Positions 1 through 7,198 are shown, numbered from the stretch's first letter. The stretch: DNA of 8,348 nucleotides from Lachnospiraceae bacterium (GCA_900766815.1 CAAFWV010000049.1:1-8348); one strand, 5' to 3'. Notes: a model not told the origin generated them from the sequence alone. Translations and numbers: made by a program.

Positions 1-1416
1 AAACATCATTCCGTCTATGGGCTTACCGTTAATCACATCTGCTGCCACAATATCAATCTGTCGGTTGTAATTATGATACAGATAAACAGTAATCACACAT
101 AAGATAATATCCAGATAGAATCTCTGTACCGGAGAACTCTGCTTTGTGGCAACCTTCCTGTTTCTGGCATTCACAATGGAATATCTCGAATAAGATATGA
201 CCGGAATTGTCATAATAACCACAACAATAACCAGTGAAAGTGCTGCATATACAGCCATTCCCACAACAGGTCTGTACCTCGTCAGACTGTTCACATCAAA
301 CTTAAGGAAGGCAATGCTTGAGCCTGCAAGATAACACATGAGGCTTCCGACAGGTAGAGCAATCACAAGTCCCGCAAGAGAGAGACACAGTGCCTGACAC
401 ATATACAGCCTGATTATCATAAAAGAGGTATAGCCTCTGCTCTTAAGCATTGCGATTTCACCGGCTTCAAGACCGATTATCTGATTCGTAACCATGTAGA
501 TAAAGAACAGAACCAGAGCGAAAAGCGGAATCTCAAGTACCATAAACAGAGTAGCTACCTCACTCTTCTGAGTCGCATATTCCTTAAGAGTAATTTCTCC
601 GCTACACACAAAGGACTTATCCTTTTCCATGAATTCACTGATATAGAAGCTTATATCCTCAGTATCCTTAGCAAGAATGCTTGTATAATCGAGAGCTTCA
701 TAGTTACCGGTCTCAATTACACACAGATCATACCTACTGATAATCTCCTTAAGAGTCTTATCATTCACAAATATCGGATTATGCATCTCATAGGGATTCC
801 TGATAAAGAAGGGGTCTGTGTTATCACTGATATCAACAATGCCCTTAACGGTAAGAGTAAGAGCCTCACCCGACTCATCCTTTATTCCCGAGAGTGTGAC
901 TTTCTCGCCTGTGATAAGTCCCGTGTCGTCCATGGTGCTTAGAGGAATCAGACACTCATAGCCGTCCTTGTTTACACCCTCGCTTAAGCCCTCGCCATTC
1001 ACAATATCTATATGGCTGCTTAAGTCTCTAAGATAATATATTCCCACAGAACCCGTATTATCGCCGTACTCCCTTACAAACTTGGCATCCTGAAGCTTAA
1101 TGAACTGCTGAAGAGCGCTTACATCAACTCCAAGATAGCTGTTCCAGATAGCAAGATATTCATCCATCTGCTTGAGTACACTGTCCGGGTTAAGTGCCTG
1201 CTCGGTAACCAGACTCTCCCCACGGCCTATATACATGGGCCATTCATTATTTGCGGTAATATAATCATCGAATTTGCTCTGAATCAGCCTGTTATAGGAA
1301 CCCTCTTCAAACATAGGAGTACATATTGCTACCGACAAGAAGAGAACAATACCAAAAAGCAGGCAGAGATTAAGTCCCTTTCTATTTAATATTTTACCCT
1401 TTAATAATGTAATCAC
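1..1416 (-). CDS. FtsX/MacB-type ABC transporter permease, N-terminal 472 residues (runs off left edge)
   Basis: The reading frame is open from a GTG at 1416 to the window edge with no stop. The GTG is chosen because an in-frame TGA directly precedes it, and GAGG at 1427-1424 sits 7 bases upstream. Visible in the protein: TM1 at about residues 14-32, a large extracytoplasmic domain at about 33-286, then TM2 (~287-311), TM3 (~338-366), TM4 (~384-407) and a further hydrophobic segment (~433-447). Just after TM2 is the motif GEIAMLKSRG (~319-328), the hallmark cytoplasmic turn of FtsX-family permeases (compare EIALLRSLG). A large domain between TM1 and TM2 followed by three TMs is the MacB/LolC plan. 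The fifth hydrophobic segment suggests a longer permease with a second half beyond the edge. It probably moves a substrate out of, or within, the membrane using ATP hydrolysed by a separate ATPase not seen here. It is the third gene of the leftward operon, after two adaptors. The substrate cannot be inferred. Confidence 0.9.
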   Translation of the reverse strand, partial: MITLLKGKILNRKGLNLCLLFGIVLFLSVAICTPMFEEGSYNRLIQSKFDDYITANNEWPMYIGRGESLVTEQALNPDSVLKQMDEYLAIWNSYLGVDVSALQQFIKLQDAKFVREYGDNTGSVGIYYLRDLSSHIDIVNGEGLSEGVNKDGYECLIPLSTMDDTGLITGEKVTLSGIKDESGEALTLTVKGIVDISDNTDPFFIRNPYEMHNPIFVNDKTLKEIISRYDLCVIETGNYEALDYTSILAKDTEDISFYISEFMEKDKSFVCSGEITLKEYATQKSEVATLFMVLEIPLFALVLFFIYMVTNQIIGLEAGEIAMLKSRGYTSFMIIRLYMCQALCLSLAGLVIALPVGSLMCYLAGSSIAFLKFDVNSLTRYRPVVGMAVYAALSLVIVVVIMTIPVISYSRYSIVNARNRKVATKQSSPVQRFYLDIILCVITVYLYHNYNRQIDIVAADVINGKPIDGMMF

Positions 1417-3806
1417 TCACTAACCTCACTTGCATTCTCTTCTATTGCAATAACATCGCCTGCCTTAAGTCCACTGAGTACGCAGATTTCGGTGGATGTA
1501 TTGATGGACTCCTCTGTGTTGATATAAGTCTTAACCAACCTGCCGTTAACTTCACGCCATACATAATAATCCGTGATAGTAGTTCCTCTCTTTATCTCCT
1601 CATATACGGCTCTTTTCGGAACTACAATTACATCTCTAAGAGTTGACACCGAATAGAAGGCCTTAAGTGTCCGCACTTTTTCCTCCATGCCATCAGGCAG
1701 CTCGGTATATGCCAGATTATTTCCCTCATCTGAGATACTACATGTAACATAGGGTTTATCCTCAAAGTAAGCCAGGTTAACCACATTCTGCCTAGCACCA
1801 TTGCCTATTACAGTGGTTGTAAAGACAGTCTCACCTGCTGCCTCAGGACGGAACTCAACAGTATTGCCGTAACCGATATATTCCTCACCGGTTCTTACGC
1901 ATATCTTGGCCGAAGAAGCATCACTTACTGTCATGAGCTCCTCTGTATCACTTAGTGCAACCGTCCTGTCTTCAACAACATCAATTCTTTCAACAACGCC
2001 ACCCGATGTAGCATACACTCGCCTGATTCCGTCTTCATCAGCTCTCTTAGATACATCAGCAAGCTTAAGCTCGATTACCCTGCTGTTATATTCGTAATCA
2101 ATGGCCGCATTTATCTGTTCACTCTTAATCAAGGCTATACGCTCATCGATTCTTCGCTTTCCTTCCTCTGTTTTCTCGTGTGATTTATCCTCTCTGAGTT
2201 CACTTATTGCCTTATCGCTTTCCGCAACATATTCAAGATAGCCCTCCCGAACCTCGACGAGACTGTTATTCAGGTCCTTATTTAGGGACTCTCCTTCATT
2301 AACATCTATCTCACACAGGAGCGTACCCGGCTCAACAGTATCTCCTTGTGAAACGTTAATTGCATGCACTTTTCCTCTGTCCTTCTGCATATATTTCACG
2401 GAGGAGGTATAGTCAATCGACGCAGTAAGACCCAGGTTGTTGCCATTCGGAACATAGTCCGTGGGGGCAAGTGTCATAGTCTTATAGTTAGAAGGAATGA
2501 CCTCAGAGGACGTGTAGTACACCGCCTCTCCTTCACTTAGGCCCGATGTCACCTCTACTCGGTCTTCGCTCTCAAGGCCGATTGTAATCTCACGTTTCTT
2601 GCGGCTGTTGTCTTCATCCACATATACCCAGGCCTTGTCATTGTCCTTATAGAGAGAGTCGGCGCCAATGTATAGAACATCACTTGCGCCCTCGCCACGC
2701 ATATATACCGGCAGCTTGTCGCCTGATTTGAGCGAACCGCCGTATTTAGCCGAATCGGCTGACTTAGCTGTATCACCGGACTTAACTGTATCGCCGGAAT
2801 TAGCTAAGCCACCGGCATCGGGCTCACTCATGTCATCGCTCACCTCCAAATCAAGCCTTATTCGCGTGAACATCCCTGCTGCCTCCATGGCTGAATATTC
2901 CGCATTTGTGTATTCGTGAACCGTAACCGGACAGTTCTTGTTGCCGATTAATACGAATATCTCCTTCATGCGACCCAGTGTGTTCTTGTAAAGCGTCGAG
3001 TCCAGAGTCTCATTAAGCTCCAGATGAAGCGTATCTACGTCTGTAACGATAACAATGTTCTCATACGCATTGACACTGTTACTGTTACTTAGGTCCTTAA
3101 GGTATGTGACATAGCCGTCATGCTTGGCCCTAATCGTTCCGTCATCAATCTTTTTGCTGATTTTGGCAAGCTCCTCCGTTGCCACCGCCGCCCTGTGATT
3201 AGCCATCATCACGTCAAAGGACGCATTCTCCCGGGTAACTGAGAGGTTAGTCTCCGCGTTTTTTACAGCCTCTGTGGCCTTCTTAGCGGAATAATCTAAG
3301 AGCTCGCCCTCCTCATCACCAATCTCCATGTCGGGCTCATCCTTAAGAGCCTCATCACGTATGCTCTGCGCCGTCTGCAGACTCTGAAGAGAACGCCTCG
3401 CACTCTCCAAATCATTCTCGGCACAGGTAATCCTGTTATCATTAAGCTCAGGAGCAAGAAGCATCGTCCTATTCTGCCTGTCAAGATTAGCCTCCGTCAG
3501 ACTGTACTCAAGCTCAAGCGCATCAGTGTCAATCGTCGCAAGCACATCACCCTCGTGAACGTACTGACCCACATCCACATTCACGGTGGCAATCTCCGCC
3601 GGATTGATAAGGAAGTGGCAATATTCCTCGCCGCACACATCCGCAAGCGCCACATATTCATCATATACATCGCCGCGCTCGACGAACCGCACCGACTCAT
3701 TCTCCGCCACAGGCGCTATAAGTTCAGGCGCCTCCTCCTTATCCTTGCATGCACATAAGGGGAAAAGCGCGAGAACTAACATTATCCCAAGTCCATACTT
3801 TTTCAA
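1413..3806 (-). CDS. Large HlyD/MacA-like adaptor lipoprotein with two tandem adaptor modules
   Basis: A 797-residue protein, about twice the usual membrane-fusion-protein length. The signal peptide ends in a lipobox, LCAC, with Cys20 as the predicted lipidated residue. Module 1: first lipoyl half at ~60-95 (NVDVGQYVHEGDVLATID), a long charged helical hairpin at ~97-220, second lipoyl half at ~222-256 (RAKHDGYVTYL), then beta-barrel and membrane-proximal strands to ~445. Module 2 repeats the order: lipoyl half at ~468-502 (INVSQGDTVEPGTLLCEID), a shorter helical hairpin at ~505-592, lipoyl half at ~596-630 (YATSGGVVERIDVV), then a barrel and the ending SGLKAGDVIAIEE. Each module closes with an SGL-x-x-G-(E/D) strand, as in RND/MacA adaptors. 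A low-complexity repeat interrupts module 1 at residues 331-366. The start is TTG at 3806, with AGGTGG 7 bases upstream; the TTGA overlaps the stop of the preceding gene. It presumably partners the FtsX permease encoded next. The domain assignment is by eye; the duplication is inferred from matching motifs in both halves. Confidence 0.88.
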   Translation of the reverse strand: MKKYGLGIMLVLALFPLCACKDKEEAPELIAPVAENESVRFVERGDVYDEYVALADVCGEEYCHFLINPAEIATVNVDVGQYVHEGDVLATIDTDALELEYSLTEANLDRQNRTMLLAPELNDNRITCAENDLESARRSLQSLQTAQSIRDEALKDEPDMEIGDEEGELLDYSAKKATEAVKNAETNLSVTRENASFDVMMANHRAAVATEELAKISKKIDDGTIRAKHDGYVTYLKDLSNSNSVNAYENIVIVTDVDTLHLELNETLDSTLYKNTLGRMKEIFVLIGNKNCPVTVHEYTNAEYSAMEAAGMFTRIRLDLEVSDDMSEPDAGGLANSGDTVKSGDTAKSADSAKYGGSLKSGDKLPVYMRGEGASDVLYIGADSLYKDNDKAWVYVDEDNSRKKREITIGLESEDRVEVTSGLSEGEAVYYTSSEVIPSNYKTMTLAPTDYVPNGNNLGLTASIDYTSSVKYMQKDRGKVHAINVSQGDTVEPGTLLCEIDVNEGESLNKDLNNSLVEVREGYLEYVAESDKAISELREDKSHEKTEEGKRRIDERIALIKSEQINAAIDYEYNSRVIELKLADVSKRADEDGIRRVYATSGGVVERIDVVEDRTVALSDTEELMTVSDASSAKICVRTGEEYIGYGNTVEFRPEAAGETVFTTTVIGNGARQNVVNLAYFEDKPYVTCSISDEGNNLAYTELPDGMEEKVRTLKAFYSVSTLRDVIVVPKRAVYEEIKRGTTITDYYVWREVNGRLVKTYINTEESINTSTEICVLSGLKAGDVIAIEENASEVSE
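1424..1427 (-). promoter_or_regulatory. Ribosome binding site deciding the GTG start of the permease
   Basis: On the minus strand GAGG lies 7 bases before GTG (1416-1414), inside the last codons of the upstream adaptor gene. GTG is the first possible start after an in-frame TGA at 1419-1417. It forms a GTGA overlap with the adaptor stop at 1415-1413. Confidence 0.7.
2707..2814. repeat. Six-copy degenerate 18-bp in-frame tandem repeat
   Basis: Six consecutive 18-base units start at 2707, 2725, 2743, 2761, 2779 and 2797. The best copies are gacttagctgtatcaccg (2761) and gacttaactgtatcgccg (2779), which differ at 2 positions; the outer copies are more diverged. The unit is a multiple of three and encodes hexapeptides of the SGDTVK / SGDTAK / SADSAK / YGGSLK / SGDKLP type (residues ~331-366) in the large adaptor. 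The segment is rich in Ser, Gly, Asp and Lys, so it is probably a flexible surface linker within the first adaptor module. It likely arose by slippage or unequal recombination. Confidence 0.85.
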
Positions 3807-4960
3807 TTCACAACCACCTGCTCTTTGCCATTAAGCCCTTCCGTGATAATAATATATTCATTGAATCTGCTGCCGGTCTTAACAAAGGCAACACTTTCAA
3901 AGCCCTCATCATCCACAACAAAGACAAAGTCTCTGCCATCTTTAGAGACAATCGCACTGCTCTCCACATAGACCGCATCCTTTATTACCGGCTTGTTGAT
4001 ATTCAGAGTGAGCACACTTGTTTCATCCAGTGCTATTCCGCTTGCCGTAACCTCAAAGGTAAGCTTGCGTGAATCGCCCTCCCTGGTAATATCTGTGATT
4101 CTTACAGGAATCCGGCTAATATTGCTCTCTGCCTCGAACTCGTCTCCAACAGTGAATTCATAGTCGTCTGTGCAGGTGGCGATGAAATCGTCAGATCCCG
4201 ACACCACCTTGATCAAAGCCTTCATCTTCGGAGCCACTCCCTTATACAGGTCTTCTGAGATAAAATTAACAACTCCGCCTTCATCGCACTTAAGATACAT
4301 CGCGCTCCTAAGCTCATTAAGCTCATTTATATAGATATTCATAAGCTCAATATCATTATTCAACATCTCTATATCATTGAGGTAATCCGTTTCCTTATCT
4401 ATGGCAGACAGCCTCATGTAATGCTCAAGCAGAAGCTTATCCTCGCTAAGTCTCTGATTATATTCATTAAGCTTCTCATCCCTCTCTTCATCATCCCTGG
4501 ATGTGAAGGATACCAGTATGTCTCCTGCCGATACACTGTCGCCGACCTCAACAAGTATTTCATTAACCTCCATGGTTTCTTCAAGGGAGCCGTAGGTCGT
4601 GACCTTCCTGTTGTTCGGTTCAAGCTTAAGGGTAAGCACCGGCTCAATATCGCCTCTCTGAACCGTAGCGGTCTTGTAGGTGTCCTTCTCATAGGCAGGT
4701 ATCTTTACGACCGGTCGGGAGGTCGCGCTGTTGTTACCGCTTGAGTGGGAGGTCGTGCTGCTATTGCTTCCACAGCCGGTTAAGGAGAGGGCGATGATAA
4801 GAATGATAAATCCGCAACATATTATCAGATTTGTCCGATTTGAATCCATGAGTTCACACACCGGTACTCCTTTACTGTCACCCTTCAGTTTACTCTTACA
4901 CACGTACATAAATTTATCCGTAAGCTTATTCCTCTGTTTCTTCCTGTGTTGTTTTGTCAT
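3803..4960 (-). CDS. HlyD/MacA-like adaptor (membrane fusion) lipoprotein
   Basis: 385 residues from the ATG at 4960. A hydrophobic stretch (~44-60) ends in lipobox LTGC, giving Cys63 as the lipidation site, followed by a Ser/Thr/Asn-rich linker (~64-82). Next come a first lipoyl half (~128-152, VNEILVEVGDSVSAGDILVSF), a short helical hairpin (~154-218), a second lipoyl half (~220-236, LKCDEGGVVNFIS) and barrel plus membrane-proximal strands. It ends in TEGLNGKEQVVVN, the usual adaptor C-terminal pattern. It is the first gene of the leftward operon and overlaps the next adaptor by 4 bases. In a Gram-positive cell it would sit on the outer face of the membrane and couple substrate to the ABC permease; that role is inferred. 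The start is uncertain. ATG 4960 has AGGA 8 bases upstream but leaves 62 residues, many basic, before the Cys. GTG 4861, with GGAG 5 bases upstream, or ATG 4849 would give a normal-length signal peptide. Confidence 0.88.
   Translation of the reverse strand: MTKQHRKKQRNKLTDKFMYVCKSKLKGDSKGVPVCELMDSNRTNLIICCGFIILIIALSLTGCGSNSSTTSHSSGNNSATSRPVVKIPAYEKDTYKTATVQRGDIEPVLTLKLEPNNRKVTTYGSLEETMEVNEILVEVGDSVSAGDILVSFTSRDDEERDEKLNEYNQRLSEDKLLLEHYMRLSAIDKETDYLNDIEMLNNDIELMNIYINELNELRSAMYLKCDEGGVVNFISEDLYKGVAPKMKALIKVVSGSDDFIATCTDDYEFTVGDEFEAESNISRIPVRITDITREGDSRKLTFEVTASGIALDETSVLTLNINKPVIKDAVYVESSAIVSKDGRDFVFVVDDEGFESVAFVKTGSRFNEYIIITEGLNGKEQVVVN
3814..3819 (-). promoter_or_regulatory. Ribosome binding site deciding the TTG start of the large adaptor
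   Basis: AGGTGG on the minus strand lies 7 bases before TTG (3806-3804). It overlaps the last codons of the upstream adaptor, whose stop TGA (3805-3803) shares bases with the TTG. The TTG directly opens a lipoprotein signal peptide, which supports this rare start. Confidence 0.65.
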
Positions 4961-4965
4961 AAGTG

Positions 4966-4995
4966 TTTTCCTATTGCGATGTTTTGATATATACT
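4966..4995 (+). promoter_or_regulatory. Candidate promoter of the two-component operon
   Basis: A -10-like TATACT lies at 4990-4995 (5 of 6 matches to TATAAT). An alternative is TATATA at 4988-4993, preceded by TG at 4985-4986 as an extended -10. The -35 is weak: TTTTCC at 4966-4971 with an 18-base spacer. A weak -35 is compatible with activator dependence or with use of the extended -10. It would start transcription near 5002, about 40 bases before the GTG of the regulator gene. Confidence 0.3.
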
Positions 4996-5031
4996 AAATA
5001 ACATCAACATGCATCATAAATGCGTCAAAAT

Positions 5032-5036
5032 GGGGG
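5032..5036 (+). promoter_or_regulatory. Ribosome binding site deciding the GTG start of the response regulator
   Basis: GGGGG followed by AAAAT sits 5 bases before GTG 5042. The in-frame upstream ATGs at 5009 and 5030 have no purine-rich site at a proper distance. The protein from GTG begins VETTILIVEDE, which matches the usual position of the receiver domain at the very N terminus. Confidence 0.6.
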
Positions 5037-5041
5037 AAAAT

Positions 5042-5698
5042 GTGGAAACTACAATACTTATTGTTGAAGATGAACAGGCAATACGTGAGCTTATCAGACT
5101 GAACCTGTCCTTAGAGGGCTTCAATTGCGTCTTGGCAGCCACAGGTACGGAAGCCGCCGACTATCTTGAAGAGAATGACTGTGACCTTGTGCTTCTGGAT
5201 ATCATGCTGCCTGAGATAAACGGCTACGAGCTACTGGAATATATCAAGCCTCTGGGGATTCCCGTAATCTTCCTAACTGCCAGAGGCTCTCTTGAAGAGC
5301 GTATCAACGGGCTAAACTTTGGTGCCGAGGACTATATCGTTAAGCCCTTCGAGGTGGCAGAGCTGATAGCCAGGGTAAATGTTGTTCTCAGACGCTTCAA
5401 TAAGAATAATGATGTTCTTAGCTTCAACAACATCACCATGGATTTATCTTCCCATATAGTAACAGTGGATGAGAAGGAGGTCCTCCTGACACCCAAGGAA
5501 TTCGATCTTCTTGAATATCTTATTACCAATTCAGGAAGGGTAATCCCCAAGTCAACTCTGTATGAAAAAATATGGGATGAGGAATATGACGATACCTCAA
5601 GAACCCTCGACCTCCATATCCAGCGACTCCGCAAAAAGACAGGTCTCGTTGATAACATTAAGACTATCTACAAATCAGGATACAGACTGGATCCATAA
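5042..5698 (+). CDS. OmpR/PhoB-family response regulator transcription factor
   Basis: 218 residues from GTG 5042, the standard OmpR-family length; an in-frame ATG at 5009 would add 11 residues without a ribosome binding site. The receiver domain (~1-118) has the acidic pair at E9/D10, phospho-acceptor Asp53 in LLDIMLPEINGYE, Thr79 in IFLTARG and Lys101 in YIVKPF, so every key switch residue is present. A winged-helix DNA-binding domain follows (~125-218), with LLTPKEFDLLEYLITNSGRV and the recognition-helix region DLHIQRLRKKTG, ending YKSGYRLDP. It should be phosphorylated by the kinase encoded 39 bases downstream and bind direct repeats in promoters. Its position opposite the ABC transporter operon makes that operon the leading candidate target, with autoregulation also possible. 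It resembles many Bacillota regulators of cell-envelope stress systems; no specific orthologue is claimed. Confidence 0.95.
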   Translation: METTILIVEDEQAIRELIRLNLSLEGFNCVLAATGTEAADYLEENDCDLVLLDIMLPEINGYELLEYIKPLGIPVIFLTARGSLEERINGLNFGAEDYIVKPFEVAELIARVNVVLRRFNKNNDVLSFNNITMDLSSHIVTVDEKEVLLTPKEFDLLEYLITNSGRVIPKSTLYEKIWDEEYDDTSRTLDLHIQRLRKKTGLVDNIKTIYKSGYRLDP

Positions 5699-5703
5699 TG
5701 GTC

Positions 5704-5731
5704 TAAACCTGCCCATTTTGTTTTAGGTTTA
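5704..5731 (+). other. Inverted repeat spanning the kinase ribosome binding site
   Basis: TAAACCT (5704-5710) and AGGTTTA (5725-5731) are perfect 7-base complements separated by a 14-base loop, in the gap between regulator and kinase genes. The right arm contains AGG (5725-5727), the only Shine-Dalgarno-like bases before the kinase ATG at 5738. Folding of the mRNA could therefore lower kinase translation relative to the regulator. The T-run lies in the loop rather than after the stem, so it is not an intrinsic terminator. The stem is short and AT-rich. Confidence 0.45.
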
Positions 5732-5737
5732 CATAAT

Positions 5738-7198
5738 ATGCGTTTCCGTGACAAAGTCGTGATGCAAAGCATCGCATTGCTCTCCGTAGCCCTTGCGTTC
5801 TTTGGCTTCATAGTAATCTACACTAACTTCACACGTTCCCTTAAGCTCGAAAGCACATATTCCGTAAGCGAGAATGCTCTCATTCTTTCGGATATAGATG
5901 AGTATTACCTGGCTCACAACAAATCCCTGTCATCCACCGGACTCGTGGATGCTTATGTCAGTGCGGCCGCAAGTACACTCTCAGAGGATAAATCCTACTC
6001 TTCCTCCGTCATGATAATCTCAGGCAACAGAATAATGTACGACTCAAGAAGTGCGCTTGATCGAAGAACCGAACATATTGAGGAACCCATTGCCCACCTG
6101 ATAAGCGGCATGACCTCCGGTCAGATGAAATACACCATATCTCACATCGGAAACAATTACTACATCCATGTTGCAAGCTTCTTTGACAAGGCAACCCTTG
6201 GAATTGTCACTACCCGTACAATTACCACCACATACAACGAGCTACATTGGGAGGTTAGGATCCTGCTTATCACCATGCTCATTATTCTCCTTGTCTGCTC
6301 TGTAATCATGTTTTTTTCCAGCCGTCGTCTCGTCAAGCCGCTCGAGAAGCTCAATTCTCTCACGCGCCAGATTGCAGGCGGCCGTTATGATATAAAAGCC
6401 GACATCCATACCAACGACGAAATCGAGGTCCTCTCCGACAGCTTCAACCTGATGACCACCACCATAGTCAGTCACATGGATAAGCTCAATGCCTCAATTA
6501 AGCGACGCGAGCAGTTCGTATCCGATTTTACCCATGAAATCAAGACACCCATGACTGCAATTATCGGCTATGCCGACACCCTGCTTAACCGCGACCTCAA
6601 TGCATCACAGAGCCGCCTCGCCCACGAATACATCTACAGCGAAGGCAAGCGCTTAGAGAACCTGTCCTTAGTTCTCCTTGACCTGTTCTCCCTTCGCTAT
6701 GAAGCAATTGATATGGGCAAAAACGCGATAACTGAGATTGTCTCTTCTGTAAGTAAAAGTGTTACTCCCATACTGGAATCTGCTAATGTAACACTTGTTA
6801 TTGATGTTGAACCATGTACTGTGATATGTAATCCTGACCTGATATGTACAGCCTTAATCAACCTTATTGATAATGCACGAAAGGCTTCAAAGAGCGGCGA
6901 TAACATATCGCTTTCAGGCAGAGTGGAAGGTAATATGTATATTCTCTGTGTAATTGATCACGGCATCGGCATGGATGAGCGGACCGTGTCACATATAAGT
7001 GATGAATTCTACAAGGCTGATAAGACCAGAAACAATTCAAAAGGTGGCTACGGTCTTGGAATGTCACTTGTGTCCGAGATTGTATCAAGGCATCAGGGCA
7101 GTATGAATGTAGAGAGTACGCTTGGCGCGGGAAGTAAGATTACCATTACTCTTAGACTGTCTGAATACGCGGAGGTAAACCATGAAGAAAAGATATAA
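5738..7198 (+). CDS. Membrane sensor histidine kinase (HAMP, HisKA, HATPase)
   Basis: 486 residues. TM1 at ~10-30 and TM2 at ~174-194 flank an extracytoplasmic sensor of about 140 residues. The stretch VMIISGNRIMYDS (~91-103) recalls Cache/PAS-like sensor folds, but no ligand can be named. A HAMP domain follows at ~195-247 (RRLVKPLEKLNSLTRQIAGGRYD). The HisKA dimerisation domain carries phospho-acceptor His266 in FTHEIKTPMTAIIGY. The catalytic domain has the N box NLIDNARKAS (Asn375, Asn379), the G1 box DHGIGM (Asp407), an F box around DEFYKAD and the G2 box GGYGLGMSLV. All motifs are intact, so it should be an active kinase for the upstream regulator. ATG 5738 is the first start after the regulator, and its ribosome binding site (AGG, 10 bases away) is weak and may be hidden in a hairpin. 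The next gene overlaps its 3' end by 17 bases. Confidence 0.95.
   Translation: MRFRDKVVMQSIALLSVALAFFGFIVIYTNFTRSLKLESTYSVSENALILSDIDEYYLAHNKSLSSTGLVDAYVSAAASTLSEDKSYSSSVMIISGNRIMYDSRSALDRRTEHIEEPIAHLISGMTSGQMKYTISHIGNNYYIHVASFFDKATLGIVTTRTITTTYNELHWEVRILLITMLIILLVCSVIMFFSSRRLVKPLEKLNSLTRQIAGGRYDIKADIHTNDEIEVLSDSFNLMTTTIVSHMDKLNASIKRREQFVSDFTHEIKTPMTAIIGYADTLLNRDLNASQSRLAHEYIYSEGKRLENLSLVLLDLFSLRYEAIDMGKNAITEIVSSVSKSVTPILESANVTLVIDVEPCTVICNPDLICTALINLIDNARKASKSGDNISLSGRVEGNMYILCVIDHGIGMDERTVSHISDEFYKADKTRNNSKGGYGLGMSLVSEIVSRHQGSMNVESTLGAGSKITITLRLSEYAEVNHEEKI

Larger units (their letters stand above)
4961..5041. promoter_or_regulatory. Divergent intergenic region between the transporter and two-component operons
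   Basis: This 81-base AT-rich gap separates two divergent gene starts, so it should hold control elements for both operons. If the adaptor starts at GTG 4861, the control region extends to about 180 bases. It contains the sequence gatatatactaaata (4986-5000), the most promoter-like stretch, and phased CATCA repeats at 5002 and 5012. On the minus strand no convincing -35/-10 pair at 16-18 base spacing was found; a TTGACG at 5028-5023 has only a poor -10 partner. The divergent arrangement suggests control by the adjacent response regulator, but this is inference. Confidence 0.5.

Noticed and set aside
2707..2814. The 18-bp repeats as a CRISPR-like array
   Set aside because: The units are adjacent with no spacers and are in-frame coding sequence.
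2668..2919. An 83-codon plus-strand frame with repeats
   Set aside because: The apparent peptide repeats are the reverse reading of the 18-bp repeat, which stays open in several frames because its unit is a multiple of three.
3749..4072. A 107-codon open frame on the plus strand (and overlapping shorter ones from 3555 and 3586)
   Set aside because: It is antisense to the junction of the two adaptor genes, with no ribosome binding site or domain evidence.
4731..4997. An 88-codon plus-strand frame with hydrophobic character
   Set aside because: Its hydrophobic run is the antisense of the first adaptor's N-terminal region. It would end just before the regulator gene, but there is no start signal.
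5332..5658. A 108-codon open frame on the minus strand
   Set aside because: It is antisense to the response regulator, whose receiver and winged-helix motifs are unmistakable.
5704..5731. Intrinsic terminator between regulator and kinase
   Set aside because: The T-run is in the loop rather than after the stem and the stem is AT-rich, so termination is unlikely.
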